Source of the DNA: Physcomitrium patens
Lineage: Eukaryota; Streptophyta; Bryopsida; Funariales; Funariaceae
DNA length: 64,000 nucleotides
Direction of reading: 5' to 3'
NCBI RefSeq assembly: GCF_000002425.4
Contig: NC_037265.1
Coordinates: 9,139,238-9,203,237 of the forward strand
The notes under the pieces are model-generated. The model was not told the origin of the DNA and did no database searches. It saw only the letters and a list, made by a program, of their open reading frames with translations. Below are positions 1 to 12,166 of the stretch, in pieces (position 1 is the first letter of the stretch; every line of letters begins with the position of its first letter). The position numbers and the translations under genes are program-made.

Positions 1-1388
1 GATAGCTACTTTGCAAGGACAAATAGAAGCTTTAAGGACAAGAGAATCGACATCCGCTAGGTTGAAATTGAATAAGCCTAGTACATACTCTGGAACTTTG
101 AAATAAGAAGATATATGTCAATGGCTCTTAAATATGCGACAATACTTCTAACTATCTGGGGCAAATACTATTGAAGGAATTATATATGCAACCAGCTATT
201 TGAGAGATGTGGTAGCCATTTGGTGGCAACATTGAGTTCAAAGTTATAGAGCTTAAGGTGGATTTTGTGACTAGGAGGAGTTTGAGATTGAGTTAAGAAT
301 CAATTTTGACCCATCAATGTGAAGAAGATAGCATGTGATCACTTGACAAATCTTACATGAGCTAGGTTGGTGTAAGATTATTTCTCTCAATTCAAGTCCT
401 TATATCTCCAAATTGACAATATTTCAGAGGTGGAGATGATGGAATGATTCCTACAAGGTTTGAAACCTAGAGTCCAATAAGAGGTGGAGCTAAAGGATCC
501 ACAAATATTTGAAGACGCAATTTGGATTGTAGAGAGGATCGATGCTATAGATTTAAGAAATTGTAGAGTATAACCTATAGCATAAAGTTCTATGCCGCTA
601 TCTAATATTATGACACAACAATCAATGCCAATGGAGATTGATGCCTTACAAGGATTATTGATATTGTAAAGATGACAAATATTGGTACAAAAAGGATTGT
701 GTTTCTATTATTGAGAGCCAAGCCATTAGATTGGATGTTGTCCAAAATGTCAAAATACAAGTACTAGCAAGATAAGGCGAGTTCATAGTCTGAAAATTCA
801 TTAAGTCAATAATGAGTCATCTTTGATATGAAAAGAAGGCTCTCTAGTAAAGGCACTAGGAGCTAGTACTAGGAGTAGCTATTGTTTCTTAAAGACAAAT
901 GGCATAGCCTGGGACAACTATAAAAAAAAGTCAATTGGTGCTTCTAACGGGACTACTAAGATGACAACCATGTCAAGTGCTTTTAGATTGTAGTTCTATA
1001 GAAAATTGTATCTCAACTGAAATTGTTGACTGACTTAAAATTAAAACTAAGGAAATCAAAGGAAGAAGTATATACCTTGTAGATGACCGAAAAAACATAT
1101 TTAGTGAGACATATGAAGAAGAAACCTTGAAATTGATGGACACCTACATCTTAAGAGAGAGATTTAAGGTAACAAAGCTAAGATATGATGTTCTGCTTAG
1201 TATGCCATGTTTAAAGATGGAAAATAAGCAAGTTGATTGGGTAGCAAGAACAATCTCTTTTAAAGATGGAAGATGCAAGGTGACTCTTCGCACCTCCACA
1301 TCAAGTGAAGATGAAAGACAACCTGTAATCAAAGATTTATTTGTAAGAACGACCTTTATGAAGAAGCAAGTACAGCATGAGCAACCGG
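1..1388 (+). mobile_element. Element A gag and protease region
   Basis: Reading the plus strand gives Gag-like wording near the start (LNKPSTYSG, then an AIWWQH stretch typical of the Ty3 Gag core) and, near 1190-1260, a protease C-terminal pattern (VLLSMPCLK followed by VDW and TISF, compare ILGMPWL...IDW...ISF). The region is decayed with multiple breaks. Positions 1-825 are almost identical to the reverse complement of 42811-43625 in element H. The region stops abruptly where the LTR of element B begins. Confidence 0.65.
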
Positions 1389-2819
1389 TGTCGTATTACG
1401 TGCTTTCTTGCTCGAGAACGTGCCGGGCGTCTGGCTCTAGAAGGTAGTATGGAGATTCACCAATAGTCAAGCAGTCTATCAGTTTTTGATTGTTGGAATA
1501 TAAATGACTGCAAGAATACATCGTAAATCTATACGGATGCCCTTTGACTGCTTGTCAAAGTCCTTTTTGCCCCAGCTGGTAGGTCTCTAGACGTTACAGA
1601 GAACCCCGAACAACCCAAACTGCTAATCTTCAATACCGCTTTATACTCACGATCTTGTATCCACTGACTGTCTTGTTAGATTAATCCGATAAATTTCATT
1701 CACTCCACATACTCAATCCTACAGACACCCTTTTAACTCTTTATCACAGACGTAACTCGATTTCTAAAAACAGTCAAGAGTAATCAAACCCACTTCATTA
1801 AAAATCCCAATTCATCATTACAACACTGACTTCAGCAACGATCGCCTCATTCTTCCCAAAATCCTATGAAGAAAAAAAATCCAATTCTCTATCTTTTTTC
1901 TCCGCCTAAAGCATGAAGCTAGCTCTTTCCTATCTTCAAAACCTCCCCATAAAAGAAAACCTCTCTCTTCCCCCCTCCTTTCTTAACCTTAATTCTGAAT
2001 TTCTTCAATCTTCCGTCTTGGATCCAAAATTGACTCCAGCCGTCAGAGCTTAGATCTGAAATTGGTTCTTGCCATCAAGGCTAAGATTCGAAATTGGCTC
2101 TCATCGTCAGAGCTTTCTCTTCCGTTTTTACCTTTAAGAGATCTATTTACCGAAAACAACGTTCCCTGAAACGGCACAGAGAATAGGACAGCCTGAAACA
2201 AAATCGAAACCTCGTACTTGGGTCCACATTGAGTCGCCCGACCAATTCACGTCTCATATTGGGTAAGATGCCCGTAGTAATCTGGATGTTCGTGTCATTG
2301 AGTCAAATTGGTCCTCGCGTCAGATTGACTAAGAGGCCTGTAGTAAGACCTAGATGTTTCCGTAATTAGATCAAATTGGTCCTTCGTGTCAGACTGGCTG
2401 AGGCCCGTAGTAAGACCTGGATTTTCTCATAATTAGATTGCATTGGATTGCCCGACCAATTCAGGTCTCATATTGGATAAGAGGACCCGGATTGGATTCT
2501 TGAAATTGGATCCAATTGGCTCTTCGAACCAGGCTCATCCGTCGTGTGAATTGTCCTTTCTCTTCCTGCTGACTCCCGTTAATGGAATCGAACAGAGCAT
2601 TTCAGTATGCCTCGGCTGACTGTAACGGGGTGACTGAACCTGGCCACTGAGTATTTGCACTGGAGTTGGTCATTGCTCCCAATATTCAAGGTAACTCAAC
2701 CTGGCCACTCAGTATTTGTACTGGAGTTGGTCGTTGCTCCCAATATTCAAGGTAACTGAACATTAATAAAAGTCCCCTTTCTTTATATTTTCACGGTATA
2801 CTCATGTTACAACACGACA
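1389..2819 (-). repeat. Element B 3' LTR
   Basis: On the minus strand it starts TGTCGTGTTG and ends GTAATACGACA, the same termini as the LTRs of element E. At about 1431 bp it is longer than its partner, partly because of an internal 61-bp tandem duplication. A purine-rich tract lies directly upstream on the minus strand. Confidence 0.85.
2640..2761. repeat. Tandem 61-bp duplication inside an LTR
   Basis: Two adjacent copies (2640-2700 and 2701-2761) of a unit beginning CTGGCCACT and ending CAAGGTAACT-like. The right LTR of the same element has one copy, so the duplication arose after, or during, this insertion. Confidence 0.8.
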
Positions 2820-2833
2820 TCCCCCCCCTCTGA
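2820..2833 (-). promoter_or_regulatory. Element B polypurine tract
   Basis: The minus strand reads TCAGAGGGGGGGGA immediately before the 3' LTR start TGTCGTG. This is the expected place and composition for plus-strand priming, and element E has the equivalent tract. Confidence 0.75.
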
Positions 2834-2881
2834 ACCTGTGCATCCTCTAGTATGCACCAATTTACCCAATTGCTGTTTGAT

Positions 2882-4350
2882 TCAAAATATATCCTCTACG
2901 TCTTTGTCCAGTTCGTCTTCGTCACCTTCATTATCCAAATCACTTTCATCTTCTTGCTGCGGAATCTCTATACCTTCATTAAGGTCTTCTATATTCATCT
3001 CTGCATGTCTTCGTTTAAATATTTTTACTCGCTTCCCTGCAATTGGTATTTTCAATTTTGTACCATCTAACTCCCGTAACGAGTAGGTCGCATTATCATG
3101 AACAGTTGTTATTACATATGGTCCAAACCAACGTTTTGAAAATTTCTGCAAAGTTCTATGTTGATTATCCAGACTATTGTCATAAACAAGTACCAAGTCA
3201 TCTTCCTTGATTGCTTTTGGTCTCAATCGATGTTGCTTATCGAATCGCGCCTTGTTTTATAACCTTGCTCTTTTTAACCTTCTCAATGCTATCTGCACAT
3301 CTTCCGATCTTTGCTCTAATTGTGGAATCCTAATAGCCGGAAGTTCTTCTCTTATCAATCCATCTTCCCACTGTAGCATATTCCAAGTAAGTACCTTTTC
3401 TTCAATCGGCATAATTGATTTTCGACCTGTCATAAGTTCTACTGGCATATATCCTGTCACCAAACTATGTGTTGTTCGATCAGCCCATAATGCAAATGAC
3501 AAAAGCCGTGGCCACTCTTTAACTTTCCCATTACAAGCTTGAACCAATGCTTTCACAATCGGTGGGTGACCGTGTTTGCTTTTTGTATTCCCTTCCGGAT
3601 TATAAGCAATAGTTAGTGATAGTTTAACTCCACATCTTTCAAAGAACTTACGAGCTTCTTGTGCATTTTATTCTCCACGATCTGCATTGATTTTTCCTAC
3701 GCATCCGTAGCGGCAAATGACATCTTCAAGCAAAAACCTACAAATCCCCTCTATAGATTTTGTCCTCAATGCTCTTCCTTCTACTTGATTTGATAAATCT
3801 TCACGAGCTAAAATCAAATATCTCATCTGCCATAATCCAACTGGCATAATAACCAAATCAACAACCCATTTAAAATGAATAGCCAGAGGATACGTAGGAT
3901 GAAGACCATCTCGATGTCGGATATTAGAATACAATTGACAGATTTCACATGACTCTACAAATGAGAGCACATCTCGATACATATTTTTCCACCAATATCG
4001 TTCCTTGAGTTTAGCAAAAGTAGCCCAGATTCCTCTATGCCCTGTCCATAAACTATCATGAAACTCCTTTAATAATTTTAGTTTTTCTTCCCTTTTGCCT
4101 ATCACTCGTTGTGGCATCCCAATTCCTTTCTTCGGTCTCTTCCATAAGAATCCATCTCGAAGTAAAAATCCATATGCTTTTTTTCTTATTTGTTTGAATT
4201 TTTCTGTAGACCGATTCCTCTGCTTAGTCAAGGAATTCAAGTAATGACCAATATCCAATAATTCTCCTTCATAAGATTCTTCAAGAAATAGCTTGTCCTC
4301 CTTCTTGAGATTTGATATTGAATAGAATTTCAATCCAACGTCATCAATGT
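2882..4350 (-). mobile_element. Element B integrase region with acidic tail
   Basis: The minus strand encodes an H2C2 zinc-binding start (HDSLWTGHRGIWATFAKL then CEICQLY), an integrase core with WVVDLVIMP and a GPY/F-type module (KFSKRWFGPYVI). The C-terminus is a very acidic tail (EDESDLDNEGDEDELDKD), not a chromodomain. The acidic tail is shared with element E, so it belongs to the family. The coding region is broken. Confidence 0.75.
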
Positions 4351-4359
4351 CTTCAACCA

Positions 4360-6280
4360 TTTCGTCCTCCCTCTCGTATCTTGCTCGAGATAGCATGTCT
4401 GCTACTAAATTGTCCTTCCCAGTAACATTCTTAAATTCCGGATTTAGTGACTTAAAATAAGCAATCCATCTCAACATTGCAATATCTGACGTTGAACAGT
4501 TAGTAATCATTCCAAGCAATGGCAAGCAATCTGTTTCAATTACTACTACTGTCCCAATCAAATAGTCCTTTTCAGCTTTCATAGCCGGAACAAATCCTCA
4601 AAGTTCCCTTTTGACTTGCGAATATGCACGTTGACGAATACTTAAAACTTTAGCTCCAAATCGAACTGCAAATCTATTCTCACTGCAATCATCTTGACCC
4701 ACAGCCCATCCAATGGCAATTGGACTAGCGTCCACAGTAAGAATCACTGGTCTATTGCACCTATAATCAACCTTCCTCAATATTGGAGGTGACATCAATA
4801 ATTTCTTCAATCTTTGCATTGCCTGAATATGCCTTTCTTCTCATTTAAATGGGTAATCCTTGTGTAACAGTTCATATAATGGATCCGCTATGTGAGCAAA
4901 ATGAAGGATCCAAATTCGATAAAATACACATGCACCTAAAAACCTGCAAAGCTCTGTTAAAGAATCACAATCCTCTTTCATCCTTCCAATTACATCAACT
5001 TCAGTCGGATCTGGTTTTCTTCCGTAAGATCCACATAAATGTCCAACAATCACAACCTCTCGTACTCCAAATGTGGACTTCATACTCGATAATGTAAGAT
5101 GAATTTCTCCAAGCCGAGTTAAAATCTTTTCACAATCTTGTATATGATCAATAACATATTTGCGACACCCCCTCGTATCTAAAGTTTCATCCTTGTCCCC
5201 TTCTCTGCATCCTTTTATAGGAACATCATCTAGAAAAGGCATAGTCTTTTCTAGAATAAAATCTCTCAATACCTTATTCATCCCATTCATCATATGCGCA
5301 ACTGAGTTGGTCGCGCCTTGAGGAAGAGTGCACATTCTAACCAATCTAAGTGGTGTCCTCATTTTTGTCATATTTTACTTCCTTCGACAAGTTGAAATTG
5401 ATCATAACCTGAATACAAATCACCCATTGAATAGATCGCTCTTCCAACAAACACCTCAGCAAATTCATCTACAATAGGTCCAATTCCTACATTCCTGACA
5501 GTTACTACATTCAACGGTTGCATATCTTAAATAAACCGTAGTGATCCATTCTTCTTAGGTACCGTAAACCATCGACTAGAATATGGCGCAAATTAAGGTT
5601 CCAATATTTTCATCTTTATCTTTTCTTTTAATAGTTCCATCAATTTAGGTAAATGTGCCTTGGGTACTGGAATCGGTCTTAGATTCCAAGTTACATGCGG
5701 TACAGTGAAGATAACAATAGGTGTTATACTATTCGGATCCACACATCTAATTTCATGAGATTCGAAGGTAAACGATCTACCTTGTTTAGCCAACATCTTT
5801 TTGAAACAAGTAATTTCCTCCGGTAATAAAGAACCATTAGAACCAATCTTCAATTCTTCAAAAGTCTCTTTAGTAAACTGATGTCCAATACTCATTGGAT
5901 CTCTTAAACTTGCTTCTTTTGATGCTTCTCCCATTTGTTCTTTAGAATCTTCTGGTAATGGTCCGGCAACAGGCTTTATCTTCTTATCTGCTGTTTTATA
6001 TCTCCTCCCTACAGTGACTTCTGGTACTTGAAAAGATTCAAATATGGTATAAACCTCTCTTGAATGAATCTCAACAATCTTATCATTATCCCCTAACCCA
6101 ATAGATGTAATCAATTCCAATGAATGTTCCAGTCCATTTTCTTCATAAATACCTAAAATCTTCTCATCATCTTGCAATGTACCTAACTTGCGTAATTCTC
6201 CTTCAATATTATATAATCTTTTTCTTTTTCTTCTTTTAAAATCATCAACTTTCTTATATATAATATTTCCATTCTCCAAT
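4360..6280 (-). mobile_element. Element B reverse transcriptase and RNase H region
   Basis: The minus strand reads through an RT N-terminal part (PVPKAHLPKLMELLKEKIK), the catalytic neighbourhood FLDDVPIKGC, the thumb (VVIVGHLCGSYGRKPDPTEV) and an RNase H start (PVILTVDASPIAIGWAVG). The FLDDVPIKG and VGHLC...GRKPD wording is unlike common plant Ty3 lineages and recalls basidiomycete elements, from memory. The region is broken in a few places. Confidence 0.75.
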
Positions 6281-6900
6281 ATACGAATAAAACTCGCATC
6301 AAAGGCACCTTCATCTCGCGAGAGTACCTCTTCTTTTGTACCTCCATAATCTTGCTTTTTAGTGGTACCTCCCCAAAATCCTTAAATCCTTCAACAATCT
6401 TTGGCAATGGTTTCTCCCTCAACCTATCTTGATTCCGTTCATGGTTAGGAGGTACTGTTAGAAATTGTACATCTTTCCTCCCATCTTTGCTACGTACCCT
6501 TGCATAAGCAGAACCATCGTCAAATACTTTTGTTTCCATCCGTGTTGCCGTAATGTAAGGTTGTCCTAAAATCAACGGATTAGACGTTGTATCTTGAACG
6601 AAGAAATGTTGCTCCACCGCAACATCCCCGTTCCGAATTTTGACATATGGACAAGCTCTATATAATTTGCCCTGTGTGTTATTAGCCGCTCGAATTTTCC
6701 ATCCATGTTCCATATCAATTGGCCATTTTTGCTTCTTATAAAGATCTTTAGACATGAGATTTATTTCAGAACCATGGTCGACTAAAGCAACAACTGGTTC
6801 TTCCATATCTTCTACTTTCACCAATATCTCAATAGTTGCCCTTGCCCAATGCTTTCGAGTATAATGGCTCAAAGCTTCCATTTCCTTATCACTATAATCT
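6281..6900 (-). mobile_element. Element B protease region
   Basis: Retropepsin-like segment on the minus strand: VALVDHGSEINLMSKDLYKK gives the active-site loop in a DHGSEIN form, and PLILGQPYITATRMETK is the second conserved stretch. The same DHG(S/F)EIN form occurs in element E. A retropepsin normally carries D(S/T)G, so this looks like a family trait. It lies between gag and RT, as in Ty3. Confidence 0.75.
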
Positions 6901-8728
6901 TTGAAACGTACTCGTTGGTTATACCCATTCTTTTCATTTGTTGGTTGCTTTTAACCAATATCAACCTCTTCTTCATCTCTATATATTCTTGCATCAATAG
7001 CATGACTCATTCCAGTTTCGCCCATTAATTTCTTCTTTCGCTTAATGATGTCAATGACAACATCATGAAACTCCTTCTTTGCAATTCCCAAGACTTCTTT
7101 CAATGTGAATTCCACCTTAGCGTTTAATATACGTTCTTCCTACACCCCTTTCAAATTTGTTGCCGCTTCAATGTCAGAAAGTAGCTTATAAGCAATTGAT
7201 TTGTTTTTATCTTTTGTCTCCTTTGTTTTTTCTCCCAATGATGCTGAGGTATCTTTTACAGGCAATTCTTGTGAAGCTGCCTCTTGAGCCTTGTTTCCTC
7301 GAGTTTGCTTCTTAGAAGAATTTCTTTCTCTAGTATCATCAAAATTTCCTCGTCTCTTTTCTTCCGTCAAAGCTTCATGTTGGCTCTTAGCAATATATGC
7401 ATGAACTGAAAGAGACTCAACAGGATCCTCCCAACCTGTTCTTCCTCGTATTGTAGCTGCAGTTCTCAATAACGCTTCTCGAGGTAATTTCCCTTCTTGC
7501 ATTGTAGAAACGGCAGAAGCCTAAAACTCACTAGTTTCCGTACTTCCACCAATTTCATCATCTACTCTAGCACCATAACTTGCACTTTCTTGTGTTGCTG
7601 TTTCATGCTCTTTTAGGTAATCTTGAACCAATGCTCTCATTCTTCCTTTGCTAAAATTGGTTTGAAGAAGATCTTTCCTATCTTTTAATGCTATCTTCCC
7701 ATCTTTCCAGCAAATAATTCCCTGCCGTATCATATTATTAAATTCATTGCAATCTTTTCTAGTGTGTGAAGCATCATCACACCAAATGCATCTTTGTACA
7801 TATCCTTGTTTTGAAACATTCTTCGAATTGTTTATAGAAGTATTCTCTTCAAGTCTTGCCAATTTGATTTGAAGATCTCGCATTCCTCATATAATTTCTT
7901 CCATATCCATATCTGCTTTCTTTGACAAGGATGTCGAAGGTTGAACTGTAGGCATTGTTGGTGGTGTTGTACGTAATGGAGCTTTGGGTGCTTGTATTGT
8001 TTTCAGAATATTGCTCCTATCCTTCCTCCTTTCTCTTTTTATAAGCAACCCCACTACATCTTCAACGTTCTTCCACTTCGTTGTCAATCCTTCATCTTCT
8101 TCTTTGTCTTCAAGAAGGGGTTCTAATTTCTCTTGCAATTCTCCATCAGCAGCTTGAAGAAATAGATCAACTTTGTTCGGCTCCAATGTCAATTTTTCTA
8201 CCTTCGATAATTGAGAGTACTGCCTCTCAAATTTCCTTAGTAGCTCTGTTGCTTGCAAATTCTTATTGGGCCGTTCAATCCATCTAGAAACAGCTTCTTA
8301 GTAACGCGATCAGCATCTTCCGAGAAATATTTGTCTTTCAATGCATGTGAAAAATCTTCCCATGAATTCTCATAACAATCCGTAATCGATGTAATATGGT
8401 CTCTTATCTCTGGTATCGTGGCAAGTTCAAATAATTCAACCATTTTCTTCTCAGAAACCTGATTTAATTCCATTTCACGAACATAACATCTTAAATACCT
8501 TGAAATATTCCTTCTATCAAATTGATCAATTTTATTGACCACTGCTTGCAATGCTTTGGTTGCCAAAGCTTCCTTTGGATCATTGCTTTGTTGTTGCTGC
8601 ATTGATAATGAGAAGGCTTGAAACATACTAGCAATAGACGGATCCATGTGCATACCTTGTCCTTTAGAAGAATCCCCACCAGAAACTCCTCCCATAAATC
8701 CTTCAAAATTTTTATTTTTGTTTTCCAT
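6901..8728 (-). mobile_element. Element B gag region
   Basis: The minus-strand start near 8728 reads MENKNKNFEG, then a Q-rich stretch and a helical Gag core (ISRYLRCYVREMELN, NSWEDFSHALKDKYF). A CIWCDDASHTRKDC zinc-knuckle-like motif lies near 7760-7800. It aligns closely with the Gag of element E (MENENKNFEG). The coding region is broken. Confidence 0.75.
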
Positions 8729-8804
8729 AAAATAAAAATAAAAATAAAATCAAACAAAATCCAATACTTTCGACCTCAAGCGTTCACGTTGGGTTCACGA
8801 CTTT

Positions 8805-10079
8805 TGAAGTATTACGTGCTTTCCTGCTCAAGAACGTGCCGGGCGTCTGGCTGTAGAAGGTAGTATGGAGATTCGTCGATAGTCAAGCAGTCTATCAGTT
8901 TTTGACTGTTGGAATGTAAACGATTGCAAGAATATACCGTAAATCTATATGGATGCCCTCGACTGCTTGTCAAAGTCCTTTTTGCACCATCCGGTAGGTC
9001 TCTAGACGTTATAGAGAACCCCGAACAACCCAAACTGCTAATCTTCGATTCCGCTTTATACCCACAATCTTGTATCCACTGACTGTCTTGTTAGATTAAC
9101 TCGATAAATGTCATTCACTCCACATACTCAATCCTATTGACACTCTTTTAATTCTTCATCACAGATGTAACTCGATTTCACAAAACAGTCAAGAGTAATC
9201 AAACCCACTTTATTAAAAATCTCGATTCACCATTACAACACTGACTTTAGCAACGATTGCCTCAGTCTTCTCAAAACCCTATGAAAAAAAAAACCAATTC
9301 TCTATCTTTTTTCCTCGCCCGAAGCATGAAGCTAGCTCTCTGATCCTTCTAAACCCCCCCCCCCCCCCAAAAAAAAAAAACTTCTTTTCTCCCCTCTCAT
9401 TTCTTAACCTTAATTCTGAATTTCTTCAAGCCTCCGTCTTGGATCCGAAATTAGCTCCCACCGTCAGAGCTTGGATCCAAAATTGGCTCTCACTGTCAGA
9501 GCTTTTTCCTCCATTTTTACCTTTAAGAGATCCCTTTACCAAAAATAACGTTCCTTGAAACGGCATAGAGAACAAGACAGCCTGAAACAGAATCGAAACC
9601 CCGTAATTGGGACCACATTGAGTCGCCCGACCAATTCAGGTCTCATATTGACTAAGAGTCCACTAGTAAGACCCGGATGTTCCTGTAATTGGATCAAATT
9701 GGTCCGCGTCAGATTGGTTGAGGTCCGTAGTAAGACCTGGATTTTCTCGAAATTAGACTGCATTGGGTTGCCCGACCAATTCAGGTCTCATATTGGATAA
9801 GAGGACGTGGATTGGATTCTTGAAATTGGATCCAATTGGCTCTTCGAACCAGGCTCACCCGTCGTGTGAATTGGTCCTTTCCCTTTCTACTGACTCTCGT
9901 TATTGGAATCGAATGGAGCATTTCAGTATGCTCCGGCTGACTGTAACGGGGTGACTGAACCTCGCCACTCAGTATTTGTACTGGAGTTGGTCGTTGCTCC
10001 CAATATTCGAGGTAACTGAACATTAATAAAAGTCCCCTTTCTTTATATTTTTATGATATACTCGTGTTACAACACGACA
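8805..10079 (-). repeat. Element B 5' LTR
   Basis: About 1275 bp, homologous to 1389-2819 and to the LTRs of element E. It ends at 10079 with the minus-strand start TGTCGTG. A C-run then A-run at about 9355-9380 is a low-complexity patch inside it. Confidence 0.85.
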
Positions 10080-10870
10080 ACGTGATCAAGAATAATTAGC
10101 ATTTGTATATGCCACAAAGATATGGCGACACTATCTATTGGAAAAGCTAGTGATTGTTTGGACTAACCATTGACCCCTGTTATATGATTTGCATTTAAAG
10201 AATATGAAATTACAGCATCATCGTTGGAAAGAACAATTTCAGCTTTTTGATATCTAGCTTGAGTACAAACAAAGGCAACAACATACTTTGCTAGATAGTT
10301 CATCACAAAGTCCAAACTTGAAGGATAAATCTAAAGATAAGATAAAAGTTCCTACCATTAATAGTATCATTTCAAATCTAACCAAAGAAGCAAAGTAAAA
10401 GGAAGCTATGTAACAAGATGCTTATTTCAAGATGGTTAGTGATCGATTGAAGGTAGGTGATATACAATATCAAGATTACACTCTTAATAAAGGCTTGCTT
10501 TATTTCAAGAAGAAAATTTATATTTTTAAAAATAATAAATTCTAGACAGGCATACTTCAAGAAAGATATGGCATCCTTATATTTAGACATTTAGGATGAG
10601 AGAAGACCCTAGAACAAATTTCAAGAACATGATTTTGGGCAAGTTTGGATCGTGATGTTTGAACCTTTATACGTTCCTACAAGTTATGTCAATATAACAA
10701 AGGATGCAATGTAGCATCTCTTGGCCTATTACAGCCAATTTCACTACCTGTGGCATGTTGGGAGCAAGCAACTATAGATCTCAATATGTCTTTGTTGCAA
10801 ATGCCTCATAATTATACCGCAATTGTTGTTATTGTGGATTGTTTCTGAAAGCAACTTCACTTGGTCATAA
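10080..10870 (+). mobile_element. Element A RNase H to integrase segment
   Basis: The plus strand gives an RNase H end (LQHHRWKEQFQLFD near 10210) and an integrase H2C2 start (FRHLG and LEQISR near 10590-10625, then LCQYNKGC near 10680), followed by TIDLNMSL and IVVIVDCF of the core. It continues element A after the insertion of B and stops where the LTR of C begins. It is decayed. Confidence 0.65.
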
Positions 10871-11416
10871 TGTACTATCAAGGACAAGAACTCGATGAAA
10901 AATTAATTTAGACAAGTGAGCCTTCACTCAAAGAAAGGTTACAAAATATAAATAAATAAGTATGTATATTGAAAGAGAAACTAGAATGGCTATTGCCAAA
11001 AGATAAGAAAACTAGAGACCCTTGAAACTAGACTAGAAGCAAGAAAGGAGTTGACAAGAGTGAAGAAGCCTTCACTCTTGTTTCTATATATACTATCTAA
11101 CTAGGGGCTAGGTGGTGATGTTCTATAGGACCTTCAATATGTGTTGACTTTATAAGACACATACCTTGACTTATAAGGCAAGTTTTTCTATATGTGGGCT
11201 ACATAATTAGCTTGATCTTCAAGCTAACAACATGTGTGGCACATAGCCAACTTATTGACCATGTTTCTAATCCAAAAAATCAATTAAAGATCTCTATGAA
11301 ATCAAAGTAGCATCTATGAAGCTTTTAAGATGCTTCCATATTAAATACTATAGAATTCACTTACTTTTACCTACTTGTATATGTAATTACTAGCTTATAT
11401 GAGTACGTCCATGAAA
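10871..11416 (-). repeat. Element C 3' LTR
   Basis: About 546 bp, homologous over its length to 35032-35588. It holds the same TATATATA box and nearby inverted repeat. On the minus strand it is preceded by a G/A-rich tract. Confidence 0.85.
11053..11082. repeat. Inverted repeat (hairpin) next to the LTR TATA box
   Basis: GACAAGAGTGAAG and its complement, separated by four bases, with one mismatch in this copy. In the element's own orientation it lies just downstream of a TATATATA box, so it would sit at or near the 5' end of the transcript. Confidence 0.7.
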
Positions 11417-11430
11417 TTACCCTCCCTTCT
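11417..11430 (-). promoter_or_regulatory. Element C polypurine tract
   Basis: The minus strand reads AGAAGGGAGGGTAA directly before the 3' LTR. Position and composition fit a plus-strand primer. Confidence 0.75.
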
Positions 11431-11974
11431 AGGGACAAGTTCCATGAAGAGCGGTCATCATATGTTGAGGAAATCTATGATGTGACAAATTGTATTCGCC
11501 ACATACTCTGATCTTTTTTCTCTTCGAAGATGATTGATAGGGCCTCTCAACCATCGGTAGTGTCCCATACCAAGGCGGGAAGACCACCCAGTTATTTGAT
11601 CATTGTTGAGGCCTTCGTAACTTCCTTCGAATAGAATATTTGGAACACCATCAAGAAATGTTCCTACCTCTAGGAAAATCACCAAACATCGGGAGTCCCT
11701 TCCCAAATCGTGATACCAAACACGTTGTATCTTACCATATATTCGAGGAAGAACATGTCGTCCTTGAAGATCTTCATCTCGATTGCGTCGTCTTGAAGGT
11801 TGTGACAATCGTAATGTCTCGTTGGGCAGGTCAGCAAATAAAGGCTCTTAAGTTGAATCCGCAGGTTGTTGGTTCTCCATCTCTTAAGCGCCACTACTAC
11901 AACGAAGCTACAAACAAAGATTGAAAGTAGAATGTTATCTTGCCTAGATGTTGTTTCTTTTTTATAGAAGGTTT
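11431..11974 (-). mobile_element. Element C conserved segment after the chromodomain
   Basis: About 540 bp between the chromodomain and the polypurine tract. It has recognisable counterparts in G (38273-38770) and, more weakly, J (59273-59788). An open stretch on the minus strand includes GVPNILFEGSYEGLNNDQ and ends HIIDFLNI. I do not recognise a domain. It may be an untranslated 3' region with conserved RNA structure, or a small extra ORF. Confidence 0.5.
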
Positions 11975-12166
11975 TCATCTTGATTTTGATGGATGTTGTC
12001 GATGAAAAGCCTCCACCACCTTTGCTGCATTTACAAGATTCTTTACTAGCTCCCATGTGCATTCACTAATTTCATATCCGCACCAATAGACAAGATATTC
12101 TAATTTATTTCGATGCCGCCTTGAATCTAAGACTTCTTCTACTTCAAACTCTTCATTATTGTACAC
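11975..12166 (-). mobile_element. Element C chromodomain
   Basis: FEVEEVLDSRRHRNKLEYLVYWCGY followed by a CTWE step and a NAAKVVEAFHRQHP helix is a chromodomain (Y/F, W, then the WE step). Chromodomains at the integrase C-terminus define chromoviruses and are thought to steer integration to marked chromatin. Confidence 0.85.

Larger units (their letters stand above)
1389..10079 (-). mobile_element. Element B: Ty3 element of the fungal-like family
   Basis: Minus-strand LTR element nested in A, with both LTRs (1389-2819 and 8805-10079), a polypurine tract, gag, protease, reverse transcriptase, RNase H and integrase in the usual Ty3 order, and no chromodomain. It is the same family as element E, whose proteins align along their length. 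The two LTRs differ by roughly 8 percent in the 260 bases I compared, so B is clearly older than E. It is broken in several places. The bases flanking the two ends do not form a clean target duplication. Confidence 0.85.
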
